A stretch of DNA of 64,000 bases from Paramarasmius palmivorus (taxonomy: Eukaryota; Basidiomycota; Agaricomycetes; Agaricales; Marasmiaceae), in the NCBI GenBank assembly GCA_037176845.1, contig JAYKXP010000037.1:310001-374000 (forward strand). The letters are read 5' to 3'. The notes under the pieces were generated by a model, which saw only the letters and a list, made by a program, of their open reading frames with translations, searched no databases and was not told where the DNA came from. A program made the translations under genes and the position numbers. Each line of letters starts with the position of its first letter. Positions within the stretch are counted from its first letter, which is position 1. Of the stretch, positions 12,064 through 23,470 are shown in pieces.

Positions 12064-12843
12064 ATGTCTCGTTTCATCATTTTCTGCATCTTCTCCTTAC
12101 ACAAAACACTTCTTCTGAGTCTCTTACAATCTATGCAGAAGTCCTCTATGCTGTCTGACTCCGACAACCCGTCGAGACAGTCAAACGGTCCAGGGAAATC
12201 ATTAACCAAGGCTAACTTGAAGGACCACGCCACCGACAATGGCAAAAACAAAACCGCAATGGCAGAGGAGGTGAGGAATCAACCTATGCAACCAACCATT
12301 CTCACACAAACAATCCTGAAGGACGGAGAAGCGTCACCTAGTAGTGCGTCCACCACCGAATATCACACAGAACCCGAGAAGTGCCATCGTGTTCAGCCTG
12401 AGGAAAGAGAACCTTGTACGAGTCGTGAGTGACATTGTTGAGCTGTAATGGTGCTACCAATCTCTTCGAGTTCTTACAACGAATTTATAGAGACAAGCTG
12501 GGGCTCTTGTTTCCAGACAGATAACTCGGGCAACGTAATGTTCATCACTGGCAGCAACATCAGCGGCGGTACTATAAACTTCGGCACTGGTATGTTTCCA
12601 TTAACATACCATCATATGCAACCACTTATTCACCAGCTACTCAGTATCCACAGGAACCTCAAATATTTTCGTCACTCAGACTCGTGGAGAGAACACTATA
12701 ACCAACAATAATTACCGAGCAAACCCGCACTCTGGTCAAGGGTATGTAAGCCATTCAAACACCGCATACATAATGAGTACCCACTGGAACATTCTTTTGA
12801 CAGAGCGGCTGAATCAAGTACCGCAAGAGTCGGGACGGACTAA
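12064..12843 (+). CDS. Small protein of the RG..TxNN family, paralog 1
   Basis: Exons 12064-12424, 12491-12589, 12654-12741 and 12804-12843 join in one frame (195 aa if the first ATG is used). A TATATTTAA motif at about 12052 suggests translation may start further in, at the ATG at 12133 or 12151. The first half is Ser/Thr/Lys/Glu-rich. The second half is a Gly/Asn/Thr-rich repeat region that includes GSNISGGTINFG and then QTRGENTITNNN. The last motif is shared with the genes at 17691, 25667 and 28966. I do not recognise the family. The alternating pattern with Asn/Gly turns suggests stacked beta strands, which is inference. Confidence 0.6.
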
Positions 12844-12849
12844 TACCCT

Positions 12850-13770
12850 TGGCGTCCAGCGTCCCACGTCCCTCCGCCAGGCCTAGGACCCTAACTTGGC
12901 GTGATTGGGATAAACGGGGATGCATTGGTTAGATCACATTTTCGAGGCTTTATGTAGTAAGAGTAGAACGCAACGTCCCCATTGGCATGAGTGGCAAGAC
13001 TGGTACTATGTTCACAGTAAAAGGTTCCATCAATGGCCAGCTAATCCACCCGGGTTGCGACTTTCTGTATGACGTTCCTATCATCTATCAAAACGGATAG
13101 TGAGTCCGAGAAAATTTGTCGCATTGACCTAAAGCATAATTCAGTGAGTACTACAAACTCCGACTGTTATCAATTCGAAATAGCGTGAAGCGAAGAGCGT
13201 CAATCTGGCTGATCGATGGTGTACAGCTGCGGATCTAGAGCTTTATGAATATGATCGACATGTAGCAAGAGGGATGCGCATTCCCGTCCTCAACGGCTGT
13301 GGGTGGGCCTACTCATATCGAGACCCTGCAACGACGAACCGGTCAATTGTCACACAACTCTGAGCCACTTACCAGCAACTATACCCATATTTGAGACATC
13401 TAAGAGCGTAAATCAACAGCTAAATGGAGATGTGAATGAATTAGCGAATACCGGACGAAGATGGTCGTTTTGACTGCATGTCGTCCTATCCGAGTCGCGC
13501 AGACGACTTTGAGCTAGCGCGGGTGAGGTGCATATCTCCAGTTCCCTAGTTTCAAAACTAATCAGGAAAGACTTGTAGATTGCTCGTGGGCCGAACTGGT
13601 CAGAATTGGCTCAGCCTGAGAAGACGTACCACTGACTCACCTTAGTTGAGATCATACATAGCTTCAATCTCACCCAAAGCGCGACTTTACTCGAGAAAAA
13701 GGTCACGGCTCAGTAATCCCAATCGCCTGACTCTGGTGTAGCGGTGATGTTTGGGTTTTGGTGAAAGGAA
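12850..13770. other. Gene-free stretch
   Basis: No supportable gene. A few words resemble the coding exons just upstream, but no frame is kept. Confidence 0.45.
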
Positions 13771-13774
13771 GTTG

Positions 13775-13905
13775 AAAGGAAGGCGTCACGGTTACGTCAC
13801 GCTGGCTACCGTTGCCGAGAAGTCCAAGGTCAAAATCGTGATTTGAGTTTCACACACGCGACTTCGGGCTCGCATTTTTTGCATGGTGCTCATGGATACT
13901 GCCTA
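13775..13905 (+). repeat. Inverted repeat, left arm
   Basis: The stretch GGCTACCGTTGCCGAGAAGT.. on this strand matches, in reverse complement, 14810-14915. A continuous identical core runs through AAGTCCAAGGTCAAAAT, and flanking similarity reaches CACACGCGACT. The arms are about 0.9 kb apart. Confidence 0.75.
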
Positions 13906-14809
13906 TAATGAGAGACTTTCTTGCTCATAGGCTCATTCAGAACAGCACTGTTTTCCTGTCTAGAGTGCTTTTTAGCCATGGAAGGGCAGTTGCGCCTGGC
14001 AAGTTCCACTTCATCCAGATTTCTCCCACATATTTTTTATTTTAATGTATCCACTCTATTGCTCTCAGAGAAGCGTTTTGTACCCAGGCTTGTGTAATAT
14101 GGTATTGAAGATCCATATGTAGAGTACAGGAGTGTTGTATCGACAACTAACAACTATGCCTAGTGTAGCTACGTGGTCTGAGGGTTGTTGGCGTCGTCCA
14201 CAACTACATGCGCATATAATCGATTAGTCTTGATTCAAGACTTTATTATCGGACGCTGCAGGTGTTCGCTAATAATCGATATCATTCACCGAATGGAGAG
14301 ATGAAGATTTTCTGGCCGTCGGACAGTTCTACCGGGAGTGAAGTTGAAGCAAGGTATCGTGTGTAATGTAAATGCCTATACTGTAGTTCTTGAAGTGAGT
14401 TGCTGGTTCTTCGACATCCTCTTGGCCTGGATTAATAGGTGTACCCTCAGTCCATAAGGTTGAGGGGCCATTGAGTGCAAGATAGCGGAGGGGGAGAGTG
14501 TCTTGGCCATGTGTCGATCTGGTGTACGTCGTGGTCTCGTGTATTTTCCAGAAACAATATCGAGCAGCCTACAGGGAAGACTGGGGAGCCTTGAAAGAGC
14601 TATGCGCATCCACGTAGGTCATCTAGACTTTAAACTGGTTAGCAATTTCAACACAGAATAAGAACGGGAACACACCTTTGTCGCCCAAATCCATGACCCA
14701 GAACCTCCTTGTTATACATGAGAAATCTCCATGACTGCCGAAAAGCCTCCAAAAGAAGGGTTTGAATCAACTTTGGGGGAGAAAAGACCTTTTTTCGAAC
14801 GAGGAGAAC

Positions 14810-14915
14810 CATGCGAAGCGCGAGTCGCGTGTGAGAAATCGTAAATTTTGACCTTGGACTTCTCGGCAACGGTAGCTGGCTTCCCTAGCGTGACAGTCAC
14901 GTCAGTGTGCAGCGG
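14810..14915 (-). repeat. Inverted repeat, right arm
   Basis: This is the reverse-complement partner of 13775-13905. On the minus strand a frame (14712-15005) runs across it and reads ATVAEKSKVKIYDF in the repeat core. The left arm keeps the same reading only briefly before a stop. The pair could be the ends of a small DNA element or two fragments of one former gene. Confidence 0.7.
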
Positions 14916-14919
14916 TGTG

Positions 14920-16240
14920 CTGTGCTCGTCAATTTCGACATCTTCTGAGCGATACAAAATTCCTCCTCTGCTCTCAGGATACTCAACTTTATACCAACAA
15001 CGCAAGTTTCAGACTACTACATACTCCTGGTTGCGAGTCTCCTACTCTCGAAAGGCTCAAAACCTGGCATCAGTATCTGCATACATGGCTGTATTTTCAA
15101 AGGGCATGTACTTTCGTGTCGAGGATGGAAGACACATCGGCCATAGGGCCTGAGGCCTGAGGGCTCAACTTATCGAGAGCAGAAGCGGTCGTCCCAGGGG
15201 TTCGTGTGCGGAGGTATGTGGAATGTTCTCGTGCAACATTGCGAGTCTGAAAATCTTTTGGCTTTGCCAGCACTCATCTCATAGCCCAGCTTAGCTCTTT
15301 CCAAAAGGCTCAGGTTCGGTGAAGCTCATCACTATTCTGGCCTATTCATGGAATCCGCTGGCGCCTACCGAAAATGCGCCCATCCGTATCATACGTTTGG
15401 TACGTCTCTCCTTTCTTCACTCCATTATATAGGAGACTCAGATGTCTGCTTTCTAGGCTATCCAACGATTGACATGGTCTCGAGCTTTCCTTCCCAGGAT
15501 TGTTTACCAGCTCTTCACCACGATGAATACCATGATGAAAGCCTCATCCTTCTTCGATGCTTCTTGCACAGATATCACCAAGCTCATATCCACTTGAGCC
15601 TTGCGCACGTGCGTTCCCATTTCTGAAAAGTGTCCATCCGCGCCCGGGGACTAAGGGATATAGAGGTGGACTTCATATTCCTATGGTCGAGCTGGACAGG
15701 CATGTCAACTACATTATCCTTTTTATGGTTCTTGTCCTGACGTGTGTTTTACCCCAGACGCTTCGCAGGCCGCGTAGGCGAGATGAGTAAAAGCGGAGGT
15801 GCCAACGTTTGTGAGCCACTTTCTCTGTTTCTGCCTTGCTACTTCGACTAACAGCGCCTTGACTATGGGCCCGTGTCAGCTTCGACCCGATCATACTTTC
15901 AGGTATCCGCATCCTTGGCCTAGCGGGATCAGCACAACACCGATTGTGTGACGTGCGATGACTAACTTTATAGATTTCTTGCATTCTCCGTTGGTTAGTT
16001 TTGGCTAAGTGTATCCTTGGGTGGCGCATACTGAGATCCTCAACAGCAATACGTCGAACCTTAGACATTAGACGTCCAAAACGCGCGTTGAATCTGGATC
16101 GCCCTGTCGACTTGACTGGTCACTGCGGCCGTCTTATACGTCGAGACCCCGTCTTCTGGGCAATGTTTGTCAGCGTTAACACGTTCGCAACCAGCCCTCT
16201 TCGTTTCAGGCGATGGGACGACTAGTGCATCAGAATTCAG
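14920..16240. other. Gene-free stretch
   Basis: Nothing supportable. Frames are short, and the 15020-15125 segment loosely resembles 4440-4570. Confidence 0.45.
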
Positions 16241-16244
16241 CGAG

Positions 16245-16605
16245 GCTCATGGGTCGATGGTTGCACAGCACGGAAGCGTGAGTGTGTTGGGGTTCTATAA
16301 CGCTCGCTCGCATCCTTGCTTACTCTAGCCTTCAGAACAACCTATCAATCGTGCCAATTACACCATTTTGGAGCTGATCAATGCTCTGCAGCGCACCTCG
16401 ATAGTCAGGATCGCCGAAGGTTGGTACATTCTTACTCCTGTTCATCGAGGTCCTGAAGCCCGTACCCACAGACTGCTTCAACAAAGTCTTTCACTTCTTC
16501 CTCGATGGTCAATTTGCTCTATCCCGTACCTCCTCATCTTGCAGATTCGGCGCAGGTATAATATGGATAATCATCAACGAAGCCACTATGACAATCCTGG
16601 AAAAG
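16245..16605 (+). pseudogene. APH/AIM9-like kinase gene fragment 5 (best preserved)
   Basis: This copy preserves the exon order best. The 5' block is followed by an intron-like stretch (16288-16335) and a run reading TILELINAL..IVRIAEG. A former intron (GTTGGT..CCCACAG) comes next, and then CFNKVFHFFLDGQ, the glycine-loop exon. An AEG followed by (G/C)FNKVF and a DG is what one expects of the N-lobe of APH-like kinases. The frame is not maintained to a catalytic loop, so it is a fragment. Confidence 0.55.
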
Positions 16606-17003
16606 GTTAACGGACTGCTTCTCTGACAACAGACACAATGATACTCATGGGATCCCCTGTTGTAGCATGAAAATCAACCGTGTGCCAGATCTCTGTACCC
16701 AGATTCAACAGCGTCGATAGTCTCTGCTTCAGGGATGATCATCTGGGTTCCGGGCCATCTCAGGACATATCGTATCGAAGAAAGGCTTGCCTTGGGTCCT
16801 ATCACGAATATGTGGCGGCCGCATCCATACCATAATTATGCATATAGTGCACGATCATTGGCATCGGGGCTTTAGGGTGGTCAATCTCGCCTTTCTAGTT
16901 TGCACCAGAGAGTTCGAGAACAAGATGTCGAGTGTACCCTAGATCTGCACTGTGACCACACAAACAAAATCCATGCTGTCCAGCTGGGGTATCGGTGTTG
17001 AAG

Positions 17004-17051
17004 AACGTACACCGCGAACAACGTACACCGCGAACAACGTACACCGCGAAC
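17004..17051. repeat. 16-bp tandem repeat, three units
   Basis: The unit AACGTACACCGCGAAC occurs three times without change, and a broken fourth unit follows. It lies in a gene-free stretch (16610-17690) where I see nothing else. Confidence 0.9.
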
Positions 17052-17690
17052 AACGGAGCACCGCCGCCAAGTATCATCACACCAAGCGCTCAACGGTCCC
17101 GATTTATTGCACTGGATTTGACAGGGAGCAGGGAAGAGTGGGGTTCAGGAATTAGGAGTAGGAGCTTTGGTATGTTACGAAGTGCTCGGAATCAGTCTTT
17201 TCTTTTCATGGTGGTTCTCCGATAGCGGGCCTCGTTACTATATAGAACGTCATGCTGAACGAGCTTGTAGTTTGCTGTGGCCTTATTGACTCGGTAACCT
17301 GTACATCGTCACGGTCTTGCTGGCTGCGTCATAATATACGGCTTGATAGCACCTTTTTCGGGGTCTTTTCAAGCAGCCTGCCAGATAGAGCTTAGCTTTT
17401 GATACTCCACTGAATGATGCCCCGCCGATTCTCATGGACATGGGAGCCCAAGCGCTTTATTTGACACTCCGAACAAATTCAGAGTGTCATTCGTAGCATC
17501 GCATACGTTGGGCGGTGTTGATTAGCGCTTATCTTGTCTAAAGACCGACAACGGCTTCGGTCATCTGAGGTTCGATTTCTACCTTTGCTCTAATGAAAAC
17601 GATCTAATACAATTTGAAGACACAGTACTTAAATACAGTTCCTGGCCGCAAGAAACTACGCATTCTCTTCCTATCGGTAAAGAATTTGTC

Positions 17691-18486
17691 ATGGCTCCAA
17701 CGCAAGAGACCAAAGATCAAGACATTGATCGTGTAGTGAAGGAGAGAAGAGCGTCTCAGGACCCCGACACATACATCACTCGCCAGTTCGAAGAATTCGC
17801 GGAAACCAACAACAGCGTTCAAATTTACGATAGTGAGTTGCCATTGTGTGATAGAATCACGTTCTCTCACATACTTCTCACTTATCAGAGAATGGTGTAA
17901 AGACGGAGAATGGACCCGATGCTAACTTGAAAGGATATCGCACTGAAAATCGGGGCATATTTGCCGTCACCAATAATGGCAGTGTCCTAACAATGGAGAA
18001 CGGTAAGCAGCTCAGCTTTAACCAGCGAACGAATCTTCACGCAGTCATAATACGGTATACTAGGGACCCCTAACATCGCGACAAGTGTAGAGCGAAGAAC
18101 CGGTTTATCCTTCACCACAGAAAACTACGCAAGTGGTGCTTTAACCAATAATGGCTCAGCACTCCCAGGTACGTGATCACTGTAGTATCTACAAATCGTA
18201 CTTGATGCCTTATGACAGTGTCATATGTTGAGCATGCCCAGCTGCGCACTATGAAGAGTATGTTACCCAATTGTCGAATCCGCGAAGCTTCCTTACCGTT
18301 TCGTCGACTTTAGTGATGGAGGCTTATCGGAATGGGCTGGAGGCCCGTAGTGCCTCTTCGTCTAAACCTGTCGATGATGCTGTTGAAGAGGCTAGGCGAG
18401 AAGCCGAGGACTTGCAACGATTAAGCGCTTTACCGTCTCCCCCAACCTCCTCTCCATCTAAACTCGAAATCGGCATTGGTCGGTAG
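17691..18486 (+). CDS. Small protein of the RG..TxNN family, paralog 2
   Basis: Exons 17691-17832, 17889-18002, 18064-18168, 18219-18257 and 18314-18486 give 190 aa in one frame, with regular GT..AG introns. The centre contains two similar units, roughly YRTENRGIFAVTNNGSVL and SFTTENYASGALTNNGSAL, each of about 20 residues and ending in TNNGS. A charged helix (EEARREAEDLQRL) and a Pro/Ser-rich tail follow. Exons 2 to 4 (114, 105 and 39 nt, same phases) correspond to exons of 117, 105 and 39 nt in the gene at 28966. No signal peptide or membrane segment is seen. The function is unknown. Confidence 0.75.
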
Positions 18487-18489
18487 TGA

Positions 18490-19270
18490 CATCGAACGAT
18501 TGCACTTTCATATTCATCGGTACGGTATGTAAATATGTAGTCTCCCCTAGGCAGACTTATACCCACCGTGACGATGCAAGCATGTACGTTGCTGTATGAG
18601 TAAATATGTACGTTTCAGAAATTAATAGGAGTACGGGAAAGAATACTGAAGAGAAGTGGAATTCAATAGTCCAAAGTCAGAAGTAAGGACACTGCTTTCA
18701 AACCATCGGGTCAATTGAATTTTGTTGGCGGAGAAAAAAACTCGTCTTGGTTGTGGTTGAACGCGTTAAACATTGAGCAATTTCTGTAATGATCTCTCAG
18801 GCGCACTGAACCTTATTTCGAACCCCACTGTAGTCTGTCAGTGTAAGCACCGATTGAACGTTTGTTGGGCCCGGGGTGGTGATCTCGGTCATTGGTTGGA
18901 ACCTGGGATTCGGAAGCGCGCCGGCTGCTTTTTGGAGGCGTCTCACGCTCCTCGCTCTTTGTTGTTGACCACGATGATACTCAACCCCATGCAGCTCGTC
19001 AAACTCCTCAGGCTAGAACTCGGCATTTTGAACTATAAAAGGTTTAGGTGCGTGTCCAAGCACTATCTTCTGCGTATCTCGTTAGTTTATTCTTTTTTTC
19101 AACAGCGATACGTTCGAGTATCCTCAGGATTGCCATTGCTGTGCTTTTATTCCTTTGGAACTCATTCTGTCACACGAATCACATCCCTTGCCAACCGACA
19201 TGATGGTTATCTTACCATTGGATTGCCACCTTGCTGCCTGACACATCTGACGCCTCTCTGAACGATCACA
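18490..19270. other. Upstream region of the 19280 gene
   Basis: A frame of 162 codons (18773-19261) lacks motifs and is probably chance. A TATAAAA lies at 19034-19040 and could serve the gene at 19280 with a long leader. Confidence 0.4.
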
Positions 19271-19279
19271 TCCCTCGTA

Positions 19280-21100
19280 ATGCCTGGCCCTATCCCAGCT
19301 GCTCAACTCTATAGAGAGCGGCTATACACTCTACGACATGGCCATGGTCTCTGGATTCCCGAACCCAGTCGTGGTGGTCTCCCTCCTGAATGCACAGACG
19401 AAGGGATTCGTATTGGAGATGTCGGTTTTTTCACGGATAGTGGTGGTTTTATCCGGATTTTCAATGTCTGCGAATCGGAAGGCTATCCTCTCAACCGTCA
19501 TAACGGTGTTCCTCCTGGCTTCAAGCCCATGAAATGGAACCGTCACAACGTCGAGGAGGTCAAGAACCTTTTTGTGAAGGGGACACCGGTGCATAGTGTG
19601 GGTATTGATCGCTGGGGAGTTGATGTGAGTGCGACGTTGAAACCACCGTGCGTGCTTCGATTCATGCTTTACCAAGTGATCCGTTGTTAACAGCATCTAT
19701 CAGATGCGTGGAAGTAGGTGCAGGAATGGGATTTTCTGTCAGCTTTGCTGAGGCAAAGGGCGCAGTTCTTGTACCACGAACAGGTGCCAGCCAGATGAAT
19801 TGCCTTGAACGAGCCCGATTCATGGATTACGCTAAAGAAAATGGCGCATCCTGGTACAAGTTTATCAACGGAGACCAGGGATGGGGCTTGGTCAACGGTT
19901 CTCTCCACCTCGTCACCGGTGTCGATCAATCGAGTGCTTGGGAGGTCGTGGTTGTGGATGGCAAGGCAGCCGACAGGTCATGTTCTTTGGAATTCAACAC
20001 TGGTGGTATCGCCAATGGGCATGTAAAACTCTGTCGGTCATCCTTCCAGTCTACATCGGTGATGAGTCGCTGCTCTCTGGATGACGAGAACGAGCAGAAG
20101 AATCAGACCTTATTCGTCCGTGGTATCTGCGTATCAGTTCAGAGACCACGTTTCTTACGCAAGGGGACTACAGTCAAGGTCTCGGATTCCAGTTCGGGTG
20201 TCCATCCTGATGTTGGATCGAGGTCAGTCCCCAGATGGGTACCATACAGCGATATTGGTACTCGATCCGAAGAGAGCAGGATGGCAAGCGGTGAAGGATC
20301 TCCTGGTGGGCCCATACACGAAGCGATACTCCTCGAGGACAATATGGCGGAACAGGTGAGCATCGTCGTGATTTCTAGTGCAGCCAGTGGACTTATACTT
20401 TAGTTTAATACTAGGTCAGCCATCCTTTGATGGCCGTGAATGAAGCTCTTTTGGAAGCATGTGAAGATGCAGAAATTGCAGTTACCCACGATGATGACTG
20501 GATAACTGTCCTAGATGAGCAAGGTGAATGTCAACCTTCCCTATCCGACAAATTAGTACACTGACACGACACTTAGACTCATACATGCCTGATAATCAAA
20601 CGCTTATCGAAAGAGTCCTTAAAACGTGGCAAATAGGTCTTCAAATTGGAGAATTCGGAGGCAAGTTTTGTCATTTTCACGTACAGGTTATCCCGCTCAT
20701 CACCGATGCAGCAGCCGTATTCCTAAAACACCCTTCTCCTAGTCACTTTGAAGAGAACATCGTTCCCGCCGTTCAGTCTCGCATGCCAGAAGTTTCAATC
20801 GAGTCTGCAACAGTTTCTTCGACAGAAAGGTCACGGGTAACTTTTGCGTGTACAAACTGTCAACGACGCCAAATTAAATGCAAATCTCGTCCCCAAGGCC
20901 TCAGTCAGCCCTGTGAACGATGTCATAGGAAAGGCCTTATATGCGAACAAGTACCCTTAGAGTCGACCCCAGAATCTCGCGTGCCTTTCACTCAGGCTAG
21001 TATGCCTCATAGGGGGATCTCGGTTCAGAGCTACTCTGGGGAATCATCAAGCAGAACCAGTTCATATCCGGAGCCAGGGCTACACCTGAATCATCGATAG
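19280..21100 (+). CDS. Agaricomycete protein with C-terminal Zn(II)2Cys6 finger
   Basis: Exons 19280-19647, 19704-20355, 20415-20523 and 20577-21100 join in frame to 550 aa. The N-terminal part begins MPGPIPAAQLYRERLY and includes IRIGDVGFFTDSGGF. It resembles a domain of unknown function that I recall as common in Agaricomycete predicted proteins. The middle includes ASWYKFINGD and LVTGVDQSSAWEV. Near the C-terminus is a binuclear zinc cluster with C468, C471, C478, C489, C492 and C499 (spacing C-x2-C-x6-C-x10-C-x2-C-x6-C). Such clusters usually bind DNA in fungal regulators, where they are normally N-terminal. A Ser-rich tail follows. Fragments of this gene occur at 21858 and 25016. Confidence 0.72.
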
Positions 21101-21857
21101 TTGTGGAGTAAATCCGGTGTAAGTGATCGATTACAACGAAGACCTTTGGCACTCATATCACAATAGACTGCAGGAGAGTACCTTCATAAACACATTACCT
21201 CGAAGTTATGGGGGAGACACTGGACAATGCTGGGCTTGACCCCACCGGGATTGAAGAATCAAGGTTTTGCGTCGTCATCCTAAGCAACGAGCGTTCTCTG
21301 CGGTTCAATCTATGTACCACATACAATTACGATAGCTATGGTTCTTTACTCGCTTGTAATCTGGTATTTCTAGTTCTCCCTATTCAGAATCTTGTAACGG
21401 ACATTTGTCGTAATACGATTCAACTATGCTAAAAGGTTGTGAAGTGATAACGATGGGGACGAATACTTACACCCATAAGACCGGAACGGCATTACCGGCA
21501 TTACACTTCTCTCTTCGTCGACCATGATCATTTCAAGGCAGTGGTGCGCTAAACACGATACGCTCGTAAAATCAGTATGCTAGAAGCTTCCAAAGTAGTG
21601 CAAGATGTCACAGGGTAGTCTAGGTGCGTAAAAGACGATATCTTTCTAACAGCTACATATACTGACAGCTGATAAAGCTGTGCTGTTCGGTGCTCGAGTG
21701 TATTGAAATCGGGTTCTCTCTCCCACCCTGCCTTTTTCGAATCACCTACAAATCACCTCCGTTACCTATGGATATAATAGCTTTCTTACTCCCCAAGTGT
21801 CCTTGCTATCCGACATCTCTGACGCATCCGAGCCATTGCTATCCTCACTAAGATTCG

Positions 21858-21930
21858 CCATGCCCAGCTCAATTCCAGCTGCCCAACTCTATAGAGTAAT
21901 ATGATGCTCGCGATGACAATGGTCAAAGAG
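21858..21930 (+). pseudogene. 5' fragment of a 19280-type gene
   Basis: The sequence reads MPSSIPAAQLYR, almost the same start as the gene at 19280, and then breaks down with a stop. Similarity continues weakly to about 21925 (GACAATGGTC). The piece of the gene that should follow next is found at about 25016. Confidence 0.7.
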
Positions 21931-21939
21931 AGCAGTTAT

Positions 21940-22645
21940 GCCGACCCACACCAACGACGGTTTTCATGCTCACCAAGTTCTGTGGGCAAGTCTTCAGGTA
22001 TCCGTGATCCATGTGGACGTGAGTTTGAAGGCACATAGGAAAGTCTGGTGGATTCGTTCCCAAGAGTGAGGTTTTGTGAGCGTGCGGTCAATGAGGACAT
22101 GGATAAGAGTACTGGACGCACCAATCTCTCGAAAGATTTCTACAAGTGGCACCCAATACTCTCATCCCTTCGCTTGACCATATATGCAAAGACAAAAGCA
22201 TTCCTCGGAGTCGTCTGCATAAATGACGGTTCAACTACAATGTCGGACAGCAGTAGCTCTTTGAGGATTCTCTCGAAGCTATCTTCGTAATTTGGTACAT
22301 AGAACGAACAGGCGACCTCTTCGTTGGCGTGTCGGAGTGTCAGTGAAAAGCTATGGGGTATGGAGGTGTTAACACTTGGAGTATTTTGCAGTCGCAACCT
22401 AGATACTCACCATGGTCGCTTCTAACACATCCTCGCACTCCCTTGACCGCGTTCTACTGAAGATAGGCAAAGCGTTTGCTACTTGACAGCCGTTCCCTGA
22501 ACGTAGCACCAGTGAAGAACATCCCATCAAAGACTCGGTATAGACAAAGTCGCTGAGAAGAACAGGTCGATGATGGTTACGGAAAGAGGTATGTAAACGC
22601 AGTCCACGTGCATCCGAATCCCTTTCGACAGAGTGCTTAATGGCC
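21940..22645. repeat. Repeat B, copy 1
   Basis: This stretch matches 30590-31255 in the same orientation over about 0.65 kb, with indels. Shared landmarks include GGACGCACCAA, AAAGCATTCCTCGGA, CGCACTCCC and TCCACGTGCAT. On the minus strand two frames (22399-22647 and 22140-22397) could join through a GTGAGT..CATAG intron. The second copy has stops at the same place, so I do not call a gene. Confidence 0.8.
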
Positions 22646-22749
22646 ACTTCTTGGTCAGCAGTTCCCGCGCCCTGTCAAACCAAAAAAGGTAACACCTCCC
22701 GCCGCTCACTTTCTCCCGCTTTTTTATACATATATTCTAGGCCCTGACC

Positions 22750-22836
22750 TTATTGCCTAACCCCTAACGCCTGACCCCGAACGCCGAACCCCCAACGCCT
22801 AACCTCTAACGCCTAACCTCTAACCTAACCTAACCG
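22750..22836. repeat. Degenerate telomere-like tract
   Basis: The plus strand carries a run of CCTAAC-type units with variants (CTAACGC, CCTCTAAC, GAACGC, CTAACCTAACC). The complementary strand is therefore G-rich with TTAGG-like units. Many fungi have TTAGGG telomeres, so this may be an internal telomere-like seed or a healed break. It is too degenerate to be an active telomere. Confidence 0.75.
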
Positions 22837-22871
22837 ACTTGCTCCAGATCCAAGCCCCGAACCCACCCCCG

Positions 22872-22964
22872 AAAAAAAGAATACCTACAGGGAGGATTGA
22901 ACCCTGCGGGCTCTAAATCTAAAAACACCCTACGTGGTGGTCAATACCACTATACCATGACACC
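22872..22964 (-). pseudogene. tRNA-like Pol III element
   Basis: On the minus strand, TGGTATAGTGG fits an A box, GGTTCAATCC fits a B box, and a run of seven T follows at 22878-22872 as a Pol III terminator. Loop bases include GTAGGGT, as in tRNA-Pro(AGG). I cannot pair the acceptor stem or the anticodon stem properly, so it is a decayed tRNA, an intron-containing tRNA that I mis-fold, or a tRNA-derived element. Confidence 0.5.
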
Positions 22965-23050
22965 GTGGAATCAACGGAAGCTGTCAAAGATATCACGGTT
23001 TGACGCTGACGTCAAGCGACTAAACGGGAAATGGGCGGGAGCGGCGGCGG

Positions 23051-23470
23051 CTCTAATTTCAAACGCGTCCTTCTTTTCACTCTCCCTTTTCGGTAAACTT
23101 CGTCGCTCGGAACTCCTGCAATTTTCAGCTCCAAGATTTCACCTCCCCAGCTGGCCATCATGTCCTTCCTGCTTTAAGCTTCGAGACAGCACCCGAAAAG
23201 AAACAATCACATCTCCGAATCACACCTCACCACGACCGTCGATGGAGCAAACACGGGTCGTTGGAATTCAAGAGGACACGGCGCCAGTACGTCCGCTCTT
23301 GACTATCACAAGCCTATCGTATTCACAATGAAAGCTTTTTATAGGCGACTAGTCTTCTTTGCACCGGATCCTCGACTCGATGAAGCTTCGATGAATCGCT
23401 CGCCGTCGGAATCTTCAACCTAAACCTTGGAACACTCGGATTTCAGACACCCCAAACCCAACGCACCGAG
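23051..23470 (+). repeat. Repeat A, copy 2
   Basis: This copy is inverted relative to 1181-1616 (see there). It lacks the tRNA-Val that lies next to copy 1. Small insertions near 23395 and in the central part distinguish the copies. Confidence 0.8.

Noticed and set aside
18773..19261. 162-codon open frame upstream of the Zn2Cys6 gene
   Set aside because: It has no motif, a composition unlike the neighbouring exons, and a TATAAAA inside it. It is more likely leader and promoter sequence.
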